Below, piece by piece: positions 25,556 through 34,758 of a stretch of 52,757 bases of DNA. Under the pieces are notes generated by a model. That model had not been told where the DNA came from. It did not search any database and saw only the letters and a list, made by a program, of their open reading frames with translations. Location: NCBI GenBank assembly GCA_017557665.1, contig JAFYYI010000075.1, positions 1-52,757 of the forward strand. Direction: 5' to 3'. The DNA is from Muribaculaceae bacterium. GTDB lineage: Bacteria; Bacteroidota; Bacteroidia; Bacteroidales; Muribaculaceae. Both the position numbers and the translations under genes were made by a program. Each line of letters opens with the position of its first letter. Positions within the stretch are counted from its first letter, which is position 1.

Positions 25556-28387
25556 TCACTGCTCGGGCGACATCACCACCTCGACCTTGCAGCCGTTAGC
25601 CAGCAGACGGCGGGCAAAGGCGGCTATCGTTTCGGACGTCTGGGCCTTGACAGTCTGCTCATAGGCGGAGTAATTGTCGATGCTGCGCATCGCGTAGGCC
25701 ATGATGGTGTGATACCAGTAGCTGTTTTCCTTGAGCTGCGTCTCAAAGTTCTTGAGCAAGGCTTTCTTGAAGTCTTCAAGGCTTGCAGCGTCGATATTCT
25801 CACAGGCCTTGAGCATCTCCTCGTTGACGATGGCCACTGCCTGGTCGGTGAACTTGGGCTGGAGCGGGATGGACACCTGAAGCAATGTCACGGGCATGTC
25901 ACCGTCCAGCATGGAGCTGCCATAAGCGCCCACGGCATAGGCCGCACCAGCTTCCTCGCGGATTTTATCGTTGTAAATCTTATCCAGTATCTGGGCCAGC
26001 AGGTTAACCTGAATGCTCGTTTCAAGGCTGTAAGGTGTCTTATGGTCAATCCAGCTAATGCTGACGTTGGTCTTGGGTGTTTCCATCTTGCGGGTGAAGT
26101 GGTTGACAATGTCCTGATCAGGATAGTTGCCGGTGTTCACCCAGTTGGACTTCTTGCCCTTGACGGCAGGCAGCGAGGCGACATACTGCTCGATGAGGGG
26201 ACGGATGACCTCCTCGTCAAACGAGCCGATGAACAGGAAGGTGTAGTCGGCAGCATTGGAGGTCGCTTCCTTGGCAATCTCCAAGCAGCGGTCATAGTCG
26301 AGTTGGCTCAAGTCTCCCACACCAATAGGTTTGGAACGCCAATCGCGGTTGTTAATCAGGTAGTTGAGCGTATCGTTGAACGCGTTCTCGGGGCTCAGGT
26401 CCTTGTTCTTGAGGGAGATTTCAATGACGTCATACAACTGGTTGAAGCTCTTCTCGTCCTTGGTGACATCGGTGAAATTCAGATAGATGAGCTGGAACAT
26501 CGTCTCCAGGTCCTTCACGGTGGAAGAACCGGTAATGTAGTTCTCGTGGCTGTAAACCTGCTGGTTCACACTCGTTTGCTTGCCGGCAAGGGCTTTTTCC
26601 AACTGCGTGCTGGAAAAGCCGCCCAATCCGCTGGTTTCAAGGACATTGTTCAGCAGTTCTATGTTGATGCGGTCTTTCTCACCATATAATGACTTGCCAC
26701 CACGACGCTCGGCCATCATCCAAATCTGGTCTTTCTTGAAGTCGGTGGGCTTGAGCAGCACGCGCACGCCGTTGCTCAATTCCAGGTCCTTGAAGCCGAA
26801 GGTGTCGTTGTAGGTTTCCTTGACGATTTGGCCCTTCTTGGGCAGTTGGGCGATGAGGGGCTCGTCTTTCACGTCATCGACATAAGGCTCGATGTCGCTC
26901 TGCTCGGCAGCCACGACAGCGGCCATGAGGCCATCGGTGGTGGGATAGACGGCACCGTCCTTCTCCTGGTTGAAGTTCAACACCACAAGATTCTCGCCAG
27001 TGGCGCTGATGAGCTGGGGCAGAACCTGGTTGATGTACTCAACGGGGACTTGGGGAGCAATCATCTTCATGATCTGGTAATAGTCCTCAATCGAGGGGAT
27101 GGGCTCGTTGTGGATGTAGTGCCGGCAGTATTCTTGGGCGTAAGAGCGGCTGTTCACCTTGTCGCGCTCGTTATACTGCTTCTCGATACTGCTCATGACG
27201 CTTTCCTTGGCACGGAGATACTCAGTGACGGTGAAACCGTGCTTGGCGGCACGCAGGGCCTCGATGAGCACGGCCTGGGTGGCGGCTTCGGTCTTCCCTT
27301 CCTTGGGGACGGCAATCAAGGTGAAGGCGTCCTTGGTGTTGGCGCCCATATAACTATCGTCATAACCGTAAGCCTGCATGAACGGGCAATCAGGTTCCTG
27401 GGCTTTCTCGTTGAGGCGCTGGTTGAGCATCTGGCTCAAAACCTGCTTGGCATAATTGATGACCAGATAATTGATGTCGTTCTTCTCCTTCTTCTCGACG
27501 ATGTCATGCTTGAACATGAGCATCGAGATGCTGAATTGCTGTTCCTTGTCCTTCTCCACAATCACGATAGGCTCCTTGTTGTCGGGGACAGGGAAATCCA
27601 CGACCTTGGCAGCGTCAGCAGCGAGAGGAATGCCGCTGAACATCTCGCGTATCATGGCCTCGGTGTGGTCCACATCGATGTCACCGACAACGACAATCGC
27701 CTGATTGTCGGGGCGATACCACTTGTGGTAATAGTCGCGCAGCACCTGATAGGGGAAGTTGTCCACCACGTTCATGTCGCCGATGACGTCGCGCTTGGCA
27801 TACTTCGAGCCGGGGAACAGGTTGTCCATCTGACGGTTGCGCATGCGCTCCATGGCACTCTGTCCCAAGCGCCACTCCTCGTGGATGACACCGCGCTCCT
27901 TGTCAATTTCCTCATCGGTGAGCAGCAAACCGTTGCTCCAGTCCTTGAGCACAAGCAAGCAGGAGTCGAGGACGCCTTGGCTCGTCGTGGGCACGTTGTC
28001 GATGTTGTAAACGGTCTCGGTGAAATAGGTGTAGGCATTCACGTCCCCACCCCAGTTCAGGCCTATCGAGCGGATGAAATCGATAATCGTGTGGCCCTTG
28101 CCGTTGAAGTGCTCACTGCCGTTAAAGGCCATGTGCTCCAGGAAGTGGGCCAAACCGTTCTGGTTGTCCTCTTCCTGCATGGCGCCCACGCGTTGAGCGA
28201 TGTAGAAGTTGGCACGGTGCTCGGGATAGTTGTTATAACGGATGTAATAAGTTAACCCATTGTCCAGTTTGCCGATTTTCACGGCCTGGTCAACGGGGAT
28301 AGCCATCTGCTGCGCCATCAAGGCACTTGGTAATAATACGGCTAACAAGAGCAGCAGCACTGCCAGCAATCGTCTTGTCTTTTTCAT
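25556..28387 (-). CDS. secreted M16 family zinc peptidase
   Basis: The 943-residue protein has a signal peptide (1-25, ending ALMAQ) and the inverted zinc motif HxxEH as HFLEH (H81, E84, H85), with the third ligand expected in the ERGVIHEEW segment near 160. M16 peptidases (pitrilysin, insulysin) degrade short peptides; the C-terminal half (from about 500) is the usual inactive partner domain. The secretion signal places it in the periplasm or outside. A second, unrelated M16 gene is divergently transcribed from the shared 213-bp region. Confidence 0.92.
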   Translation of the reverse strand: MKKTRRLLAVLLLLLAVLLPSALMAQQMAIPVDQAVKIGKLDNGLTYYIRYNNYPEHRANFYIAQRVGAMQEEDNQNGLAHFLEHMAFNGSEHFNGKGHTIIDFIRSIGLNWGGDVNAYTYFTETVYNIDNVPTTSQGVLDSCLLVLKDWSNGLLLTDEEIDKERGVIHEEWRLGQSAMERMRNRQMDNLFPGSKYAKRDVIGDMNVVDNFPYQVLRDYYHKWYRPDNQAIVVVGDIDVDHTEAMIREMFSGIPLAADAAKVVDFPVPDNKEPIVIVEKDKEQQFSISMLMFKHDIVEKKEKNDINYLVINYAKQVLSQMLNQRLNEKAQEPDCPFMQAYGYDDSYMGANTKDAFTLIAVPKEGKTEAATQAVLIEALRAAKHGFTVTEYLRAKESVMSSIEKQYNERDKVNSRSYAQEYCRHYIHNEPIPSIEDYYQIMKMIAPQVPVEYINQVLPQLISATGENLVVLNFNQEKDGAVYPTTDGLMAAVVAAEQSDIEPYVDDVKDEPLIAQLPKKGQIVKETYNDTFGFKDLELSNGVRVLLKPTDFKKDQIWMMAERRGGKSLYGEKDRINIELLNNVLETSGLGGFSSTQLEKALAGKQTSVNQQVYSHENYITGSSTVKDLETMFQLIYLNFTDVTKDEKSFNQLYDVIEISLKNKDLSPENAFNDTLNYLINNRDWRSKPIGVGDLSQLDYDRCLEIAKEATSNAADYTFLFIGSFDEEVIRPLIEQYVASLPAVKGKKSNWVNTGNYPDQDIVNHFTRKMETPKTNVSISWIDHKTPYSLETSIQVNLLAQILDKIYNDKIREEAGAAYAVGAYGSSMLDGDMPVTLLQVSIPLQPKFTDQAVAIVNEEMLKACENIDAASLEDFKKALLKNFETQLKENSYWYHTIMAYAMRSIDNYSAYEQTVKAQTSETIAAFARRLLANGCKVEVVMSPEQ

Positions 28388-28544
28388 AGTTTAATAGTTT
28401 TAGTTAGTAAATTTGATTTCAATGTTGCGAATATACATTATTTGAACGGCTTTTCTTAAGGCCATATTGCCTCAAAAACACCGATTGTCCAAATATTATA
28501 CACTTCACTGTCTAATTCTTTTACATTTTGTGAAAACTATTTCG

Positions 28545-28552
28545 TAACTTTG
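28545..28552 (+). promoter_or_regulatory. -7 box of the plus-strand M16 gene
   Basis: TAACTTTG matches TAnnTTTG. The TTTG at 28527-28530 is too close to be a normal -33 element. The start codon is at 28601, giving a leader of about 40 nt. Confidence 0.55.
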
Positions 28553-28600
28553 CCGCCAACTAACCGTAAAACCAATTTAACAATAACTATTAGAATCGGA

Positions 28601-31504
28601 ATGAAGAAATTATTCATGATGATGCTGGCCATCCTGGCGTGTCTGGGCATGGCCGCACAGAAGCCTGTAGCCTTGACCGTACCCGGTGACCCCATGGCTA
28701 CGCAGTGCTACACGCTGAGCAACGGCCTGAAGGTATTCCTCAGCGTCAATCACCAGAGTCCCCGCATCGCTGCCCACATCGCCGTGCGCACCGGCTCGCG
28801 TAATGACCCCGCCGAGACCACCGGTCTGGCCCACTACCTGGAGCACCTGATGTTCAAGGGCACACAGCAGTACGGCACCAGCAACTATGCCGCCGAGAAG
28901 GCCCTGCTCGACACCATCGAGGCTCGCTACGAGCAGTACCGCCTGGTGAAGGACCCCGAGCGTCGCCGCGTCCTGTACCACGAGATTGACAGCATCTCGC
29001 AGCTGGCAGCCCAGTACAACATCCCCAACGAGTATGACAAGTTGATGGCCGGCATCGGCGGTCAGGGCACCAACGCCTACACCAGCACCGACGTCACCTG
29101 CTATACCGAGGACATCCCCGCCAACGAGGTGGACCGCTGGGCCCGCATCCAGGCCGACCGTTTCCAGAACATGGTCATCCGCGGTTTCCACACCGAGTTG
29201 GAGGCCGTGTATGAGGAGTACAACATCGGCATCGCCCAGGACCAGAGGAAAATCTTCGAGGCCTTGAGCGCCAAGATGTTCCCCACCCACCCCTACGGCA
29301 CCCAGACGACCATCGGTACCCAGGAGCACCTGAAGAACCCGTCGATCACCAACATCAAGAACTACTTCCATAACTACTACTGCCCCAACAATGTGGCCAT
29401 CTGTATGGCTGGTGACTTTGACCCTGAGGAGGTCATCGCCATCCTGGAGCGCCACTTCGGCAGCTGGAAGCCCAACAACAACCTGACCCGTCCCGAGTTT
29501 GCTCCCCTCAAGCCCATCACGGCCCCCATCGACACCACCGTCGTGGGCCAGGAGGCCGAGTTCGTGGCCCTGGGATGGCGTTTTGACGCCGGTAACTCCC
29601 TGCAGATCGACACCATGAACGTGGTGGCCGAGATGCTCTCCAACGGCACCGCAGGTCTTATCGACCTGAACCTGAACCAGCCCCTCAAAGTGATGGGCGC
29701 TGGCGCCTACAGCGATGAGATGACCGACTACTCGATGCTTCTGCTCTTGGGCTATCCCAACGAAGGTCAGACCCTGGAACAGGTGCGCGAACTCTTGCTG
29801 GGCGAGCTTGCCAAGCTGCGTGCCGGCAACTTTGATGATGACCTGCTGGTGAGCGTGGTCAACAACAACAAACTCCAGTACCTGCGCGCCCTGGACAACA
29901 ACGGGGCCCGCACACGTCAGCTGGTGAACGCCTTCATCAACCACGTGGACTGGGCCCAGGAAGTGGGCAAGCTCGACCGCATGGCCGGCATGACCAAGGA
30001 TCAGATTGTGGACTTTGCCAACCGCCACTTGCTGGACAACAACTTCGTGTGCGTTTACAAGCGCATGGGCGTTGACACCACCGAGAAGAAGATTGACAAG
30101 CCCACCATCACTCCCATCCCCACCAACCGCGACATGCAGAGCGACTTCGTTCGCAACATCCTGAGCGAAATCGTTGAGCCCATCCAGCCCCAGTTTGTGG
30201 ACTACAGCAAGGAGATGACCGTGAGCAAGACCAGCAAGAAGCTGCCGCTGCTCTACAAGCACAACGACCTTGACGACCTGTTCTCCTTGACCTACAAGTA
30301 TGACTTCGGTGGCACGGCCGACAACCGCTATGAGACCGCCTTGAGCTACATGGATTTCCTGGGCACCAAGAATATGAGTGCTACCGAGTTCAAGCAGCGC
30401 TTGTACAAGTTGGCCTGCAACATCTCGATGAACGTCAGCGACAACGAGACCTACCTGACCCTGAGCGGTCTGAGCGAGAACATGCCCGAGGCGCTCAAGC
30501 TCGCCGAGGACCTGATGCAGAACGCACAGGTTGACGAGGATGCCTACCGCAGCATGGTGGACGTTATCCTCAAGGCCCGCAACGATGCCAAGAGCAGCCA
30601 GGACGAGTGCTTCAACCGCCTGAATGAATATGGCATGTACGGTCCCCGCAACGAGTACACCAACATCATGAGCGAACAGCAGTTGCGCGACACCAAGCCC
30701 GCCGAGCTCATCAACCTCGTGAAGGGCCTGCGCGACATGCAGCACACCGTGGTTTACTACGGCCCCATGACCGAGAAGGAACTGAATAAGTGCCTGAGCA
30801 AGGTCCACAAGACCAAGAAGAACCTGGCCGCCGTTCCCGTGGGCACTCCTTACATGGAGCAGACCACCCCGAGGACCGAAATCCTGCTGGCACCCTATGA
30901 GGCCAAGAACATCTACATGGTACAATACCACAACGAGGGCACCCAGTGGTCTCCCGAGCACGCTGCCACCATCAACCTGTTCAACGAGTACTTTGGCGGT
31001 GGCATGAACGGCATCGTCTTCCAGGAGTTGCGCGAGGCACGCGGTCTGGCCTATTCGGCAGCCGCCTACTACCGCCAGCCCTATGAGAAAGGCCATCCCG
31101 AGTATGCCATGACCTACATCATCACCCAGAACGACAAGATGATGGACTGTGTGCGCGAGTTCAACAACATCGTGGGCACCATCCCCCAGAGCGAGGCCGC
31201 CTTTGCCCTGGCCAAGGAGTCGCTGATGAAGAAGTTGGCCAGCCGTCGCACCGTGCGCGCTGGCGTCCTGAACAGCTACATCCAGGCTCAGCGTCTGGGT
31301 CTGAACTACGACATCAACTCGGTAGTCTTCAACCAACTGCCCAACCTCAAGCTGAACGACATCGTCAAGTTTGAGCAGCAGTCGATGGCCGGCAAGCCCT
31401 ACCGCTACCTCATCCTGGGTGACGAGAAGGAGCTCGACATCGAGGCTCTGGAGAAGATTGGTCCGATCCATCGCCTTACCCTCGAGGAGATTTTCGGATA
31501 TTAA
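28601..31504 (+). CDS. secreted M16 family zinc peptidase
   Basis: I use ATG 28601, which gives a clean signal peptide (MKKLFMMMLAILACLGMAAQ); the upstream in-frame TTG is part of the -7 box. The 967-residue protein carries HYLEH (H78, E81, H82) and a second half with M16 C-domain motifs (GGMNGIVFQELREARGLAYS near 805). Codon use is strongly biased to C- and G-ending codons, more than in its neighbours, which suggests high expression. It may work with the divergent M16 protein as a peptide-degrading pair. The gene ends 4 bp before the large heptamer array. Confidence 0.92.
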   Translation: MKKLFMMMLAILACLGMAAQKPVALTVPGDPMATQCYTLSNGLKVFLSVNHQSPRIAAHIAVRTGSRNDPAETTGLAHYLEHLMFKGTQQYGTSNYAAEKALLDTIEARYEQYRLVKDPERRRVLYHEIDSISQLAAQYNIPNEYDKLMAGIGGQGTNAYTSTDVTCYTEDIPANEVDRWARIQADRFQNMVIRGFHTELEAVYEEYNIGIAQDQRKIFEALSAKMFPTHPYGTQTTIGTQEHLKNPSITNIKNYFHNYYCPNNVAICMAGDFDPEEVIAILERHFGSWKPNNNLTRPEFAPLKPITAPIDTTVVGQEAEFVALGWRFDAGNSLQIDTMNVVAEMLSNGTAGLIDLNLNQPLKVMGAGAYSDEMTDYSMLLLLGYPNEGQTLEQVRELLLGELAKLRAGNFDDDLLVSVVNNNKLQYLRALDNNGARTRQLVNAFINHVDWAQEVGKLDRMAGMTKDQIVDFANRHLLDNNFVCVYKRMGVDTTEKKIDKPTITPIPTNRDMQSDFVRNILSEIVEPIQPQFVDYSKEMTVSKTSKKLPLLYKHNDLDDLFSLTYKYDFGGTADNRYETALSYMDFLGTKNMSATEFKQRLYKLACNISMNVSDNETYLTLSGLSENMPEALKLAEDLMQNAQVDEDAYRSMVDVILKARNDAKSSQDECFNRLNEYGMYGPRNEYTNIMSEQQLRDTKPAELINLVKGLRDMQHTVVYYGPMTEKELNKCLSKVHKTKKNLAAVPVGTPYMEQTTPRTEILLAPYEAKNIYMVQYHNEGTQWSPEHAATINLFNEYFGGGMNGIVFQELREARGLAYSAAAYYRQPYEKGHPEYAMTYIITQNDKMMDCVREFNNIVGTIPQSEAAFALAKESLMKKLASRRTVRAGVLNSYIQAQRLGLNYDINSVVFNQLPNLKLNDIVKFEQQSMAGKPYRYLILGDEKELDIEALEKIGPIHRLTLEEIFGY

Positions 31505-31508
31505 GAGG

Positions 31509-31753
31509 TTAGATGTTAGATGTTAGACGTTAGACATTAGATGTTAGACGTTAGACATTAGACATTAGATGTTAGACACTAGATGTTAGACATTAGATGT
31601 TAGACATTAGATGTTAGACATTAGATGTTAGACACTAGATGTTAGACACTAGATGTTAGACACTAGATGTTAGACATTAGATGTTAGACATTAGACATTA
31701 GACGTTAGACGTTAACTGTTAACTGTTAACTATTAACTATTAACTGTTAACTA
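31509..31753 (+). repeat. heptamer array F, exactly 35 copies
   Basis: 35 consecutive 7-bp units run without any indel. Units 1-29 are YTAGAYR (TTAGATG, TTAGACA, TTAGACG, CTAGATG); units 30-35 are TTAACTG/TTAACTA. The middle shows a 14-bp order (TTAGACA followed by TTAGATG or CTAGATG). It begins 4 bp after the TAA of the M16 gene and ends 7 bp before a terminator-like hairpin. Confidence 0.95.
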
Positions 31754-31760
31754 TCATACG

Positions 31761-31800
31761 GGTCCTTAGGGTCGTTAATGACTTTAAGGACCTTATTATT
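31761..31800 (+). terminator. hairpin terminator, upstream flank of the dockerin cluster
   Basis: GGTCCTTAGGGTC and GACTTTAAGGACC pair with two G-U pairs around a 6-nt loop, followed by TTATTATTTTT. A near-identical hairpin lies at 36423-36458 after the cluster. Confidence 0.75.
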
Positions 31801-31815
31801 TTTGAGAGAGTAAAT

Positions 31816-31846
31816 TTTGAATAATCAAGAGGATTTATTACCTTTG
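31816..31846 (+). promoter_or_regulatory. consensus promoter of the FISUMP-like gene
   Basis: TTTG at 31816-31819, a 19-bp spacer and TACCTTTG at 31839-31846 match the Bacteroidetes primary-sigma consensus exactly. The leader is about 38 nt. Confidence 0.8.
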
Positions 31847-31890
31847 CCAACGAGAAACTATGCAATATAACATCTAAAACTTATAACCTT

Positions 31891-33615
31891 ATGAAAATTA
31901 TACTTCAATCACTCATTCTTTTATTAGGAGCGCTGATAGTGCCTAATACCGCTTATGCTCAAAGCATACATGGTGATGTGAACGGCGACCTCGAGGTGAA
32001 CATTGCCGATGTGAACGCCCTTATAGATATGATTCTGAGCGATGGCAGCAATGCGGCTGCCGATGTGAACAGTGATGGAGAAATCAACATTGCCGATGTG
32101 AATGTACTCATCGACATCATCTTGGGGGGTGGTGAGGAACCTGAACAGCTCGAGTGGGTTGACCTGGGTCTGCCCAGCGGCACGCTGTGGGCCACGAGGA
32201 ACATCGGCGCCAATACCCCGGAAGAATCCGGAGACTTTTTCGCTTGGGGCGAGACTGAGCCCAAGGAGGCGTATTACATGAGTAACTATAAGTGGTACGA
32301 CTATGACAATGAGTTGTTCACCAAGTATTGCACTGATAGCGAATATGGCATGGTTGACGACAAGGAGTTGGAGCCCAGAGACGATGCTGCCTGGGCGAAC
32401 TGGGGGCCGTCGTGGCGCATGCCTTCCCTGGAGCAGTTGCAAGAACTGAGGGAAAAATGCTCATGGGAGTGGATAGAAAGGAACGGCACATCCGGTTATC
32501 TGGTAACAGGCCCCAACGGAAGCACCATATTCCTGCCCGCTGCCGGAGAAGCCTCCTTCCCTAACGCTGAAGGTGAAGGCTACTATTGGTCCCGCACGCT
32601 CGGTCCTTTGAGCGATCCCAGCAAAGCCTTCAGTTTGAGTTTCAACTCGCTGTGGATACTCCCTGATTGTGCCCGTCGCAGTGTCGGGTATCCAGTGCGT
32701 GCCGTGCGCATGTCATTAGAGCATTTCTATATCGAGCAGCAGAGCCTTGACTTTGTTGCAAGTGTCGGTGATACATGCACAAGCCTTCTGACCATCGTCA
32801 ACTGCACCAATTTCCCCTTAACCGTGATGGGCTCGGTCGATGAGCCGTTCTACTTCAACTGGGGAGGGGACTTGCTTTCGAGCGTAACCTATGATGTGTA
32901 TGGCCAGTTATATGTCATGCAAGCGATATCGTTCATAGCGACCACACCCGGACAATACAACAGCAAGGTGACCTTCCGTTCAGCACTCGATGGCACTGTG
33001 ATTGAAGTTCCGGTCTCTGCGCTTGTCTTCCCTGATGTTAATCCGCAACAGGATGCTGTTGACCTGGGTCTGCCCAGCGGCACACTGTGGGCAACATGCA
33101 ACGTGGGTGCCAGCAGTCCCGAGGAATCTGGTGACGCCTTCGCCTGGGGTGAGACTGAGCCTGTGGGTGAATATGACTGGACCAACCCATGGGAGAACTA
33201 CAAGTGGTGCAACGGCAGCGTAAACACATTGACAAAATATTGCACCGATAGCGAATATGGCACGGTTGACAACCTGACGGAGCTGGAGTCTGAAGACGAT
33301 GCTGCCTGGGTGAACATGGGACCGATGTGGCGCATGCCAAACAACGAACAACTCACAGAACTGGAGGAATACTGTACCTGGAAGTGGGCGACCAAAAACG
33401 GTGTTGAGGGGCGTTTGGTCACCGGTCCCAACGGCAACAGCATCTTCTTGCCAGCCTCAGACGAACACGCCTATTGGTCACGCGAGTTGAATCCGGAAAT
33501 CACATTCTACGCCTATGGCAGGGACTTTACTTCAGTGAGTCTGCAGTGGTTTTTCATGTGGAGTCCACGCATTGATGGCTGCTATGTCCGTGCCGTGAGT
33601 GTGCCGCAAGAGTAG
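31891..33615 (+). CDS. secreted protein: N-terminal dockerin-like module and two FISUMP-like domains
   Basis: The 574-residue protein has a signal peptide (1-24, ending AYAQS). A dockerin-like repeat pair follows at once (GDVNGDLEVNIADVNALIDMIL, then ADVNSDGEINIADVNVLIDIIL, about 27-78). Two FISUMP-like domains come next (about 85-275 and 385-572), each starting VDLGLPSGTLWAT and containing FAWGET and WRMP. Between them is a beta-rich domain (about 280-380). FISUMP domains occur in many copies in Fibrobacter and Bacteroidetes surface proteins and are of unknown function. An N-terminal dockerin is unusual; the other dockerin proteins here carry it at the C-terminus. Confidence 0.8.
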   Translation: MKIILQSLILLLGALIVPNTAYAQSIHGDVNGDLEVNIADVNALIDMILSDGSNAAADVNSDGEINIADVNVLIDIILGGGEEPEQLEWVDLGLPSGTLWATRNIGANTPEESGDFFAWGETEPKEAYYMSNYKWYDYDNELFTKYCTDSEYGMVDDKELEPRDDAAWANWGPSWRMPSLEQLQELREKCSWEWIERNGTSGYLVTGPNGSTIFLPAAGEASFPNAEGEGYYWSRTLGPLSDPSKAFSLSFNSLWILPDCARRSVGYPVRAVRMSLEHFYIEQQSLDFVASVGDTCTSLLTIVNCTNFPLTVMGSVDEPFYFNWGGDLLSSVTYDVYGQLYVMQAISFIATTPGQYNSKVTFRSALDGTVIEVPVSALVFPDVNPQQDAVDLGLPSGTLWATCNVGASSPEESGDAFAWGETEPVGEYDWTNPWENYKWCNGSVNTLTKYCTDSEYGTVDNLTELESEDDAAWVNMGPMWRMPNNEQLTELEEYCTWKWATKNGVEGRLVTGPNGNSIFLPASDEHAYWSRELNPEITFYAYGRDFTSVSLQWFFMWSPRIDGCYVRAVSVPQE

Positions 33616-33665
33616 GATACAGGTTTTAGGGGAGTGTGTCATAAATCAAAGGCTGGAACTCTAAC

Positions 33666-33773
33666 CGCCCTGCGGGCGGGAAATTAAGCAAATTAAAATT
33701 ATCATTAAATGCCAGAAACATCAATGTTCATTTAAATATTTGTTTAATTTGGCTACGCCGAGCTAAAGGATCC
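33666..33773. repeat. dispersed element, copy 2 (MITE-like)
   Basis: The ends match the element at 9513-9685: GGGAAATTAAGCAAATTA on the left and TTTGTTTAATTTGGCTACGC on the right. The two ends of this copy are inverted relatives of each other (AAATTAANCAAAT). About 110 bp, non-coding. The 33616-33914 gap otherwise holds only the next promoter. Confidence 0.5.
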
Positions 33774-33863
33774 CGTGCTATCGAATGGTTAAGCTAGCGT
33801 GTCTCTATTATGACACCGCTTCTTTTTATAGCAGTCTATGGCGAGATAGTCAATAAAAATGCT

Positions 33864-33871
33864 TATCTTTG
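33864..33871 (+). promoter_or_regulatory. -7 box of the 33915-36402 gene pair
   Basis: TATCTTTG matches TAnnTTTG, about 43 bp before the ATG at 33915. No convincing -33 element is visible. Confidence 0.55.
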
Positions 33872-33914
33872 CACATTGAAAAAACTCTAATCAACCACCT
33901 AAAAAGACAACACT

Positions 33915-34739
33915 ATGAAAAAGATCATCTTATTATTGACACTTGTCTTCGCCGCTTTGAGCGCCAATGCATTTGTTGGGGTATGTGATTCCATACCCGA
34001 TGAGAATGGCCGTTTCCACTGCCCTTACATCACGAGGGGCACGATCACCTGGGACGAGGCCACCAAAACGCTCACCCTGGACAATGCCGTCGTCGAATAT
34101 TATACCGACGACCGATATGATGGCGTTAGACCCATATCGTTGACCGAGGATGCAACCATCGTGATTCATGGGGAGTGCAAACTGATTACCAACGGGTTTT
34201 CGGCAATGTATTTCTTCAGTTACAGCATCAAGAACATCTCCATTATTGGCGACGGCAAACTGTACACGTCCAGCACCTGGATCGACATTTTTCTTAACTG
34301 TACACACCTCACCATCAAAGACATTTACTTGGAGACTGTCAATGGCATTGCCAACAACGGTTTTGGCGAATTGTGTGCCCTCACTTTCGACAATGTCCAG
34401 GCAGACCTCAAAGGGTCGATTGAAAGATTCGGTGAAGGCATCACTTTCAAGAACTGCTCCATCACCTACCCCGCAGACGCCTACATTAGCCAATATAGCG
34501 GCTATGGCTATGCTATTTATTGCGGCAACGATGATTTTCCTGACCACATCATCATCTCGCGTGACGGCGGCAAGCCTGGCGACGTGAACAGTGACGGCGA
34601 GGTCAACATCGCCGATGTCAATGCCCTCATCGACATGATTTTGAGCGGCAACCATAGCGCAAAGGGCGATGTGAACGAGGATAATGAAGTCAACATCGCC
34701 GACGTCAATGCCCTCATCGACATGATTCTTAACCACTAA
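33915..34739 (+). CDS. secreted beta-helix-like protein with C-terminal dockerin-like module
   Basis: The 274-residue protein has a signal peptide (1-19, ending SANA). Its body (about 25-215) has short repeated strands (TLTLDNAVV, ATIVIHGECKLI, NISIIGDGKLY, HLTIKDIYLE, ALTFDNVQADL), suggesting a small right-handed beta-helix of the kind found in carbohydrate-associated proteins. The C-terminus is a dockerin-like pair (GDVNSDGEVNIADVNALIDMIL and GDVNEDNEVNIADVNALIDMIL). It is followed 19 bp later by an LRR gene with the same type of tail, so they form an operon. Confidence 0.75.
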   Translation: MKKIILLLTLVFAALSANAFVGVCDSIPDENGRFHCPYITRGTITWDEATKTLTLDNAVVEYYTDDRYDGVRPISLTEDATIVIHGECKLITNGFSAMYFFSYSIKNISIIGDGKLYTSSTWIDIFLNCTHLTIKDIYLETVNGIANNGFGELCALTFDNVQADLKGSIERFGEGITFKNCSITYPADAYISQYSGYGYAIYCGNDDFPDHIIISRDGGKPGDVNSDGEVNIADVNALIDMILSGNHSAKGDVNEDNEVNIADVNALIDMILNH

Positions 34740-34758
34740 TAAAAACGATAATTGAACT

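Noticed and set aside
28610..31471. A 953-codon open frame antisense to the plus-strand M16 gene
   Set aside because: It is explained by the strong G/C-ending codon bias of the M16 gene. The translation is low-complexity (Val, Leu, Gly, His) and has no recognisable domain.
31509..31753. CRISPR array
   Set aside because: Units are contiguous heptamers without spacers, and no cas genes are in the window.
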